A stretch of 64,000 nt of DNA, taken from assembly GCA_040882465.1 (NCBI GenBank), contig JBBEBG010000033.1, positions 16,941-80,940 of the forward strand. The letters are read 5' to 3'. The position numbers and the translations under genes are program-made. Under the pieces are notes generated by a model. It did no database searches and had not been told where the DNA came from. It saw nothing but the letters and a program-made list of their open reading frames with translations. Positions within the stretch are counted from its first letter, which is position 1. The number at the start of each line of letters is the position of its first letter. This stretch comes from Gemmatimonadota bacterium (lineage in GTDB: Bacteria > Gemmatimonadota > Gemmatimonadetes > Longimicrobiales > Gaopeijiaceae). Positions 60,336-64,000 of the stretch are shown here, in pieces.

Positions 60336-61181
60336 ATGACCCGGGCGCGCGACCCGGGTTCGCCGATTCGTGTGCTGGAGATCGGCCCGGCGGGCGAGTC
60401 GGTCCCGCTCCTCCTCCTCCACGGCTTCACCGGAAGCGCCCGCGCGTGGGGAGCCGCCCTCCTCGGGGCGCTCTCCGCCGGCCGGCAGGTTCTCGCCGCC
60501 GACCTTCCCGGGCATGGCGAGACTCCCGCCTTGTCCGATCCCGAGGACGATGGCATCGAAGCGGTCGCGAAGGCGCTGGCCGGCGCGCTCGACCAGCGAG
60601 GGATCGATCGGGCCGACTGGGTGGGGTACTCGATGGGGGGGCGCGTCGCCCTCGCGGCAGCCGTCACAGCTCCGGAGCGCGTGCGGCGTCTCGTGCTCGA
60701 AAGCGCCTCTCCGGGAATCGAAGAGGCAGCGGCGCGGGAGGAGCGGCGGGAGGAGGACGAAGCCCTCTCCACCCGAATCGAACGGCTCGGGATGGGGTGG
60801 TTCGTGGACTACTGGATGGGGCAGCCCATCTTCGACAGCCAGCACCGCCTCTCCATGAAGTCGCTCGAGGAGACGCGTGCCCTTCGCCTGAGAAATCGTC
60901 CGTCCGGCCTCGCCGCCGCCCTGCGGGGATATGGCTTGGGCGCTCAACCCTCCTATTGGGGAGCGCTCTCCAGCCTCCGCCACCCCACCCTCGTTCTGAC
61001 GGGCGCGCTCGATGAGAAGTTCACGGAGATCGGAGCCCGAATGGCGAAGGTGCTTCCGCGGGGCACCCATCGCTCGGTCGAGAACGCGGGGCACGCCATC
61101 CACCTCGAGGATCCGGAGGGCTGGCTCGCGGAAGTGACGGCGTTCCTGAACGAGACCGGAGAAGAAGCGGGCTCCGATTGA
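60336..61181 (+). CDS. menH: MenH-like alpha/beta hydrolase (SHCHC synthase)
   Basis: A 281-residue alpha/beta hydrolase. The oxyanion block LLLLHGFTGSARAWG, nucleophile elbow DWVGYSMGGRVALAAA and C-terminal VENAGHAIHLEDPEGW give the Ser-Asp-His triad and match MenH, which eliminates pyruvate from SEPHCHC in menaquinone synthesis. Menaquinone use would suit the proposed phylum. No other men genes are in the window, so a different hydrolase activity is possible. ATG at 60336 follows GGGGGAAG at 5-nt spacing. Confidence 0.75.
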   Translation: MTRARDPGSPIRVLEIGPAGESVPLLLLHGFTGSARAWGAALLGALSAGRQVLAADLPGHGETPALSDPEDDGIEAVAKALAGALDQRGIDRADWVGYSMGGRVALAAAVTAPERVRRLVLESASPGIEEAAAREERREEDEALSTRIERLGMGWFVDYWMGQPIFDSQHRLSMKSLEETRALRLRNRPSGLAAALRGYGLGAQPSYWGALSSLRHPTLVLTGALDEKFTEIGARMAKVLPRGTHRSVENAGHAIHLEDPEGWLAEVTAFLNETGEEAGSD

Positions 61182-61229
61182 CCTCCCTCGGGGGCCCAGA
61201 TGCCCGAGGAGCTTCCGCGCCCGCGAAGC

Positions 61230-62624
61230 TCAGGTGCCGGAAGGGACCGGTCGCGAGTCGGCCGGTCCCCCGTTCGCCGCGGGCGTCCCCGCCTCCCGCA
61301 CCCGGCACCCCTCGGCTCCGCAAGGGGCGCGTCCGCGACGCGAAGCCACGAGGCCGTAAACCCTCTGGCCGATGAGGTCCGCGAGAGGCGCGCGAGCGAG
61401 GGGATAAAGAGGCCAGAGGAGGGGGAGGACGCGAGTCATCTCGCGGAATGCGGCGAATCCCCCTGACAAGCTCCCGTCGGGCCCCACCACGTGCATGAGA
61501 TGCAGGGCCCGCTCACGCGTGAGAGCCGGCGCGGCCTCCCGCACTTTCTCCCACTCGGCCTCGAGGTCCAGATAGGTCAGGTTCCGCCGCACGTCCAGAT
61601 AGTCGAGAAGGACCATGCTCCGGATGCAGAGCGGACACCGCCCGTCGTACACGACGGTCCACCGCTTCGGTGCCGGGATGCGAGCCCGAATCCAACTTCC
61701 GGGGAAGGTGGATGCCAACGTCGGTAGGAAGGCGGTGTAGAGAACGAGCCACTGGAGGAACGGGGCCGCCATCGTCAAGAGGATGCCGACGTGCAGTCCG
61801 ACGCCTGTCAGGATGTAGATCCACGCGGTCCGCGGGGCCAGGACGGCGACGAAAAACGTCCCCTCGAAAAGGACGGTGACCACGGCGGCCACCGAAAGGA
61901 GCGCCGGGTAGCCGGCGAGGAAAATGCCGAGAGGCTGATCGAACCAAATTCCGTCCTGGACGAGGTAATAGGCGAGCGTGGAGCTGCGAAACCATTCGAG
62001 TCCGCCGAAATACATCTTGCTTGCCGCCGCCGAGAGATACGCGAGGGCAAGGAGCCACTGCGCGAGGAGAAGCGGCCAGCGAGCGAAGGCGCTCGCGTCG
62101 TCGCGCGGCCCGAGCGGGGCGAAACGACCGACCGCCCCCGCGCTCCGGAGGCGCCATTGGAGGTCGTCCAGAGACCAACGCTCGCCGCATGGGCTGAAAG
62201 CGAGCGCCCAGAGCATGATGATGGAAAGGGCATCCGGGTGATGCCCCACGCCGAACGAATAGTCGTACGCCGTGAGCAGGCTCTGAACCGTGGCGAAGGA
62301 AATCAGACTCAACCGAGTGTATTTCCCGAGCACGGCGCCAATTCCGGCCAAGATCCCGAAGACCCAGACCGCCTGGATCAACGTCGCATCGGGACGGAGT
62401 CCCCACTCCCCGAGGGGAAGGAGGAGCACCTTGAGCGCCGGAATCGGCATGAACTCCGAATTGGGCGCGGTGAAGCGCTCCGCGAGCCTTTGAAGGTTCG
62501 GGTAGAACAAAAAGAGGTGGCCGCCGGCGACGAAGATCCGAAAAAGCGCGACGTGACCCAGGCTTCCCGGACCGAACCAGTACTGGTCCAGCCTTCGAAT
62601 GAGACCGGTCGCCATCGCGGTCAC
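61230..62624 (-). CDS. HTTM membrane domain fused to DCC thiol-oxidoreductase-like domain
   Basis: A 464-residue fusion. The N-terminal about 310 residues form a multi-helix HTTM domain of the type related to vitamin-K-dependent gamma-carboxylase (GHVALFRIFVAGGHLFLFYP, FGVGHHPDALSIIMLWALAF, LAYLSAAASKMYFGG). After a short loop the C-terminal part is a DCC (DUF393) domain beginning WTVVYDGRCPLCIRSMVLLD with the CxxC. The combination suggests a membrane redox or carboxylase-like enzyme, but its substrate is unknown. ATG at 62624 shares ATGA with the stop of the upstream small membrane protein, so the two are coupled. Confidence 0.8.
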   Translation of the reverse strand: MTAMATGLIRRLDQYWFGPGSLGHVALFRIFVAGGHLFLFYPNLQRLAERFTAPNSEFMPIPALKVLLLPLGEWGLRPDATLIQAVWVFGILAGIGAVLGKYTRLSLISFATVQSLLTAYDYSFGVGHHPDALSIIMLWALAFSPCGERWSLDDLQWRLRSAGAVGRFAPLGPRDDASAFARWPLLLAQWLLALAYLSAAASKMYFGGLEWFRSSTLAYYLVQDGIWFDQPLGIFLAGYPALLSVAAVVTVLFEGTFFVAVLAPRTAWIYILTGVGLHVGILLTMAAPFLQWLVLYTAFLPTLASTFPGSWIRARIPAPKRWTVVYDGRCPLCIRSMVLLDYLDVRRNLTYLDLEAEWEKVREAAPALTRERALHLMHVVGPDGSLSGGFAAFREMTRVLPLLWPLYPLARAPLADLIGQRVYGLVASRRGRAPCGAEGCRVREAGTPAANGGPADSRPVPSGT

Positions 62625-63142
62625 GGCGTCGGATCTTCAGGGGCGGTCAATGTCTCCGGCCCCGCGACCCACGAGTCCACGGGGAGCCAGGGTGGGTCGC
62701 GGGATACGAGACCGTCTCGAGCGATCTGGAAGGTTTGTTCCTCGAGGATGACTTCAAGCCGATCGAGCCCGAGCGTCTCTCCCGCGGTCCGCGCGATGCG
62801 GATCCGCGCTTCCCGCGCCTGGGCTTCGTCCGCGTCCGGATGCTCCAACGCCGGCCTGCGGATCGTCTCGGCCAAGGCCCTCAGCGTAAAGGAGTAAAAC
62901 CCCATCTGTTCGGCCGCGAGGCGAAGGGTATCGCCGGGCAGACCTTCGGAGGAGAGTGGAACCAGGGCGAGGCGTCGCTCCCTGTACGGTGTTTCCGGTA
63001 AAACCGACCGGCTGTACATCGGATAGTCGAGGAAGGGCCAGTACCAACCTCCGGGGGTCCCGGGGGCGATCACCCACGCCTGAAAGCCGAGCACGCCCGC
63101 GATGAAGCCGGCCGCGAAGAGTTTCCTGACTCTACCCAGCAT
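62621..63142 (-). CDS. Single-pass membrane protein, partner of the HTTM fusion
   Basis: A 173-residue protein starting MLGRVRKLFAAGFIAGVLGF, with one N-terminal membrane helix, then an extracytoplasmic domain (WYWPFLDYPMYSRSVLPE early, TLGLDRLEVILEEQTFQIAR later). The PFLDYPMYS motif recurs in small proteins encoded beside HTTM genes in my recollection, but I cannot verify this here. ATG at 63142 follows GGAGA; the stop shares ATGA with the HTTM-DCC start, a coupling that supports a joint role. Function unknown. Confidence 0.65.
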   Translation of the reverse strand: MLGRVRKLFAAGFIAGVLGFQAWVIAPGTPGGWYWPFLDYPMYSRSVLPETPYRERRLALVPLSSEGLPGDTLRLAAEQMGFYSFTLRALAETIRRPALEHPDADEAQAREARIRIARTAGETLGLDRLEVILEEQTFQIARDGLVSRDPPWLPVDSWVAGPETLTAPEDPTP

Positions 63143-63171
63143 CGCCGTCTCCTGGCACGAAGCGCGATTCG

Positions 63172-63780
63172 CTAGAGGCCCAGCTGCAAGATTCGAGAGT
63201 ACTTCACGAGGATCGTGCGCGAGTCGCTGGTGGGACGCTCGAACTCGCCGGGCTCTGTGACGAGCCCCTCGTTCCACACGACATAGAAGTCGTTCCCTTC
63301 GTGCGGGTTGTAGCGCAGGCGGAAGTTCGCGATCACGGCGTTCTGCGAAGAGTTATACTGCACGAAGCTGATGACCGAAAGGCGGGTCGAGAACATCACC
63401 TCGGCGCGGAGGCGAGTTACGTGCGAAGTGAACTCCTCCTCCCGGTTCTCGAAGGTGACGTGGTCGAGCTGATAGCTCCCGCTCAGGGTCAGGTTCGGAG
63501 AGGCGCTCCACTGGTGCCCGGCCCGAAGCTCGACGGGCCCGTGGCGCGACGCCGGGTCGGTGAAGCGCCATCCGTAACCAACGCTGGCCGAGGCGGCAGC
63601 GTCGTCGCGCCGCCGAAGGAATCCCATCCCTGGCTCGAAGATCGAGCCGGTGTAGGAGAGGGTGAGTGTGTAGCCCAGGAAGTCCTTCTGCCGCCGCTGC
63701 CAGTTCAGCGGAAAAATAGAATTGTCTATAGAGGAATTATTGTCTAGAGGAAGACTGGCATCGCGGCGCGGGGGGGACAT
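63172..63780 (-). pseudogene. C-terminal remnant of a DUF5916-type outer-membrane protein
   Basis: The reading frame encodes the end of a beta-barrel: PGMGFLRRRDDAAASASVGY, LSVISFVQYNSSQNAVIANF, LRYNPHEGNDFYVVWNEGL and a final ILVKYSRILQL strand, all typical of the C-terminus of DUF5916 (CBM9-like plus barrel) proteins, which usually exceed 700 residues. Only about 180 family-like residues remain. Recognisable sequence stops near 63717, at an AT-rich direct repeat (63721-63752), and upstream codons are Arg/Pro-rich with no signal peptide. It is therefore 5'-truncated, 180 bases from a tRNA gene. An ATG at 63780 could still give a short product. Confidence 0.7.
63721..63752. repeat. Short AT-rich direct repeats at the truncation point
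   Basis: ATTGTCTATAGAGGAA (63721-63736) and ATTGTCTAGAGGAA (63739-63752) differ only by a TA insertion and are separated by two bases. Their base composition is unlike the GC-rich surroundings, and they mark where DUF5916-like coding sequence breaks off. They may be a recombination or deletion scar. Confidence 0.5.
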
Positions 63781-63883
63781 TCCCTGCGCGACCTCTCGAG
63801 ACGCCCTTCGGATCGGGGCGCCGCCAGGCGGCACGGGGGTTCGACATCGGCGCAAGCGCTCCGTTCCCCGCACAAACGCAGGG

Positions 63884-63913
63884 TTGAACGGGGAGGGGGA
63901 GATCGGGTATGTT
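63884..63913 (+). promoter_or_regulatory. Predicted tRNA-Ile promoter
   Basis: TTGAAC (63884-63889, 4/6 match), an 18-base G-rich spacer and TATGTT (63908-63913, 4/6 match). Predicted start near 63920, about 40 bases before the tRNA. Between them CCGGCC and GCCGG-type short repeats may fold. No gene occupies the 63781-63959 stretch. Confidence 0.5.
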
Positions 63914-63959
63914 ACCGGCCCCGAAACCGCCGGTTCCTGTGGAGTTTCGGGAGAATGCG

Positions 63960-64000
63960 GGGCCTGTAGCTCAGGTGGTTAGAGCGCACGCCTGATAAGC
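63960..64000 (+). tRNA. tRNA-Ile (GAU), 3' half beyond window
   Basis: The sequence begins with acceptor strand GGGCCTG, then TA at positions 8-9, D arm GCTCAGGTGGTTAGAGC, and anticodon stem-loop CACGC CTGATAA with anticodon GAT, breaking off in the 3' anticodon strand. It closely matches bacterial tRNA-Ile(GAU). This tRNA normally sits between 16S and 23S rRNA genes with tRNA-Ala, but there is no 16S sequence upstream here. Confidence 0.95.

Noticed and set aside
63781..63959. End of a 16S rRNA gene before tRNA-Ile
   Set aside because: The anti-Shine-Dalgarno end of 16S (CCTCCTTTCT-like) and helix 45 sequence are absent; the stretch looks like an ordinary promoter region.

Overview
The window is a GC-rich, gene-dense bacterial chromosome segment with about 46 protein genes, one partial tRNA and no insertion sequences, prophage or CRISPR. 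Most intergenic gaps are under 200 bp. Many adjacent genes share NTGA stop/start overlaps with ATG, GTG or TTG starts (probably one CTG). Lipoproteins of the type LAACSDSTGP, DUF5916/LVIVD/CHRD families, a GlnRS-YqeY fusion and a diderm inventory (RlpA, lipoproteins, outer-membrane barrel remnant) point to Gemmatimonadota or a close relative. That assignment is inference; no rRNA is present to confirm it.

Layout. 1-3.5 kb: hisG-hisD-hisC on the minus strand, preceded by what reads as a complete transcription attenuator: promoter, 27-residue leader peptide with four His codons in its first twelve, mutually exclusive helices and a U9 terminator. This is the most striking item in the window. 3.6-6 kb: glnS. 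6-10.5 kb: minus-strand run of a B3 metallo-beta-lactamase, a PLP decarboxylase, RlpA and a clan GH-A glycosidase-like lipoprotein. 10.7-16.7 kb: plus-strand vapBC (toxin lacking its first acidic residue), a flavoprotein, a UvrA and a lipoprotein. 16.8-24 kb: glutamate synthase gltBD behind a LysR regulator. 24.2-29.6 kb: gyrA, P1-family peptidase, HAD phosphatase, DsbA-like protein and a small coupled gene. 29.6-36.9 kb (minus): DUF402, FadJ-type beta-oxidation enzyme, lipoprotein, two M16-like proteins without zinc ligands, M23 peptidase. 37.1-40.5 kb (minus): accA-ricT-metG. 40.7-45.8 kb (minus): CHRD protein, cytochrome-PQQ dehydrogenase, MFS transporter, REC-PIG-L fusion. 45.9-47.5 kb: M14 peptidase. 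47.5-55.8 kb (minus): DUF4837 lipoprotein-dnaE-msrA-M3 oligopeptidase-diguanylate cyclase, mostly with 4-base overlaps. 55.9-61.2 kb (plus): a strong promoter and a remarkably acidic small protein, two secreted beta-propeller proteins, an IMPACT protein and MenH. 61.2-63.8 kb (minus): HTTM-DCC membrane fusion with its partner and a DUF5916 C-terminal remnant. The window ends inside a tRNA-Ile(GAU) gene with its own promoter and no 16S gene in front.

Functional themes are amino-acid supply (histidine, glutamate, charged Gln and Met tRNAs), fatty-acid metabolism (accA, fadJ), replication and repair (dnaE, gyrA, uvrA) and a large extracytoplasmic set. Several predicted transcripts (his leader, vapBC, lysR) would start at or within a couple of bases of the start codon, suggesting common use of leaderless mRNAs.
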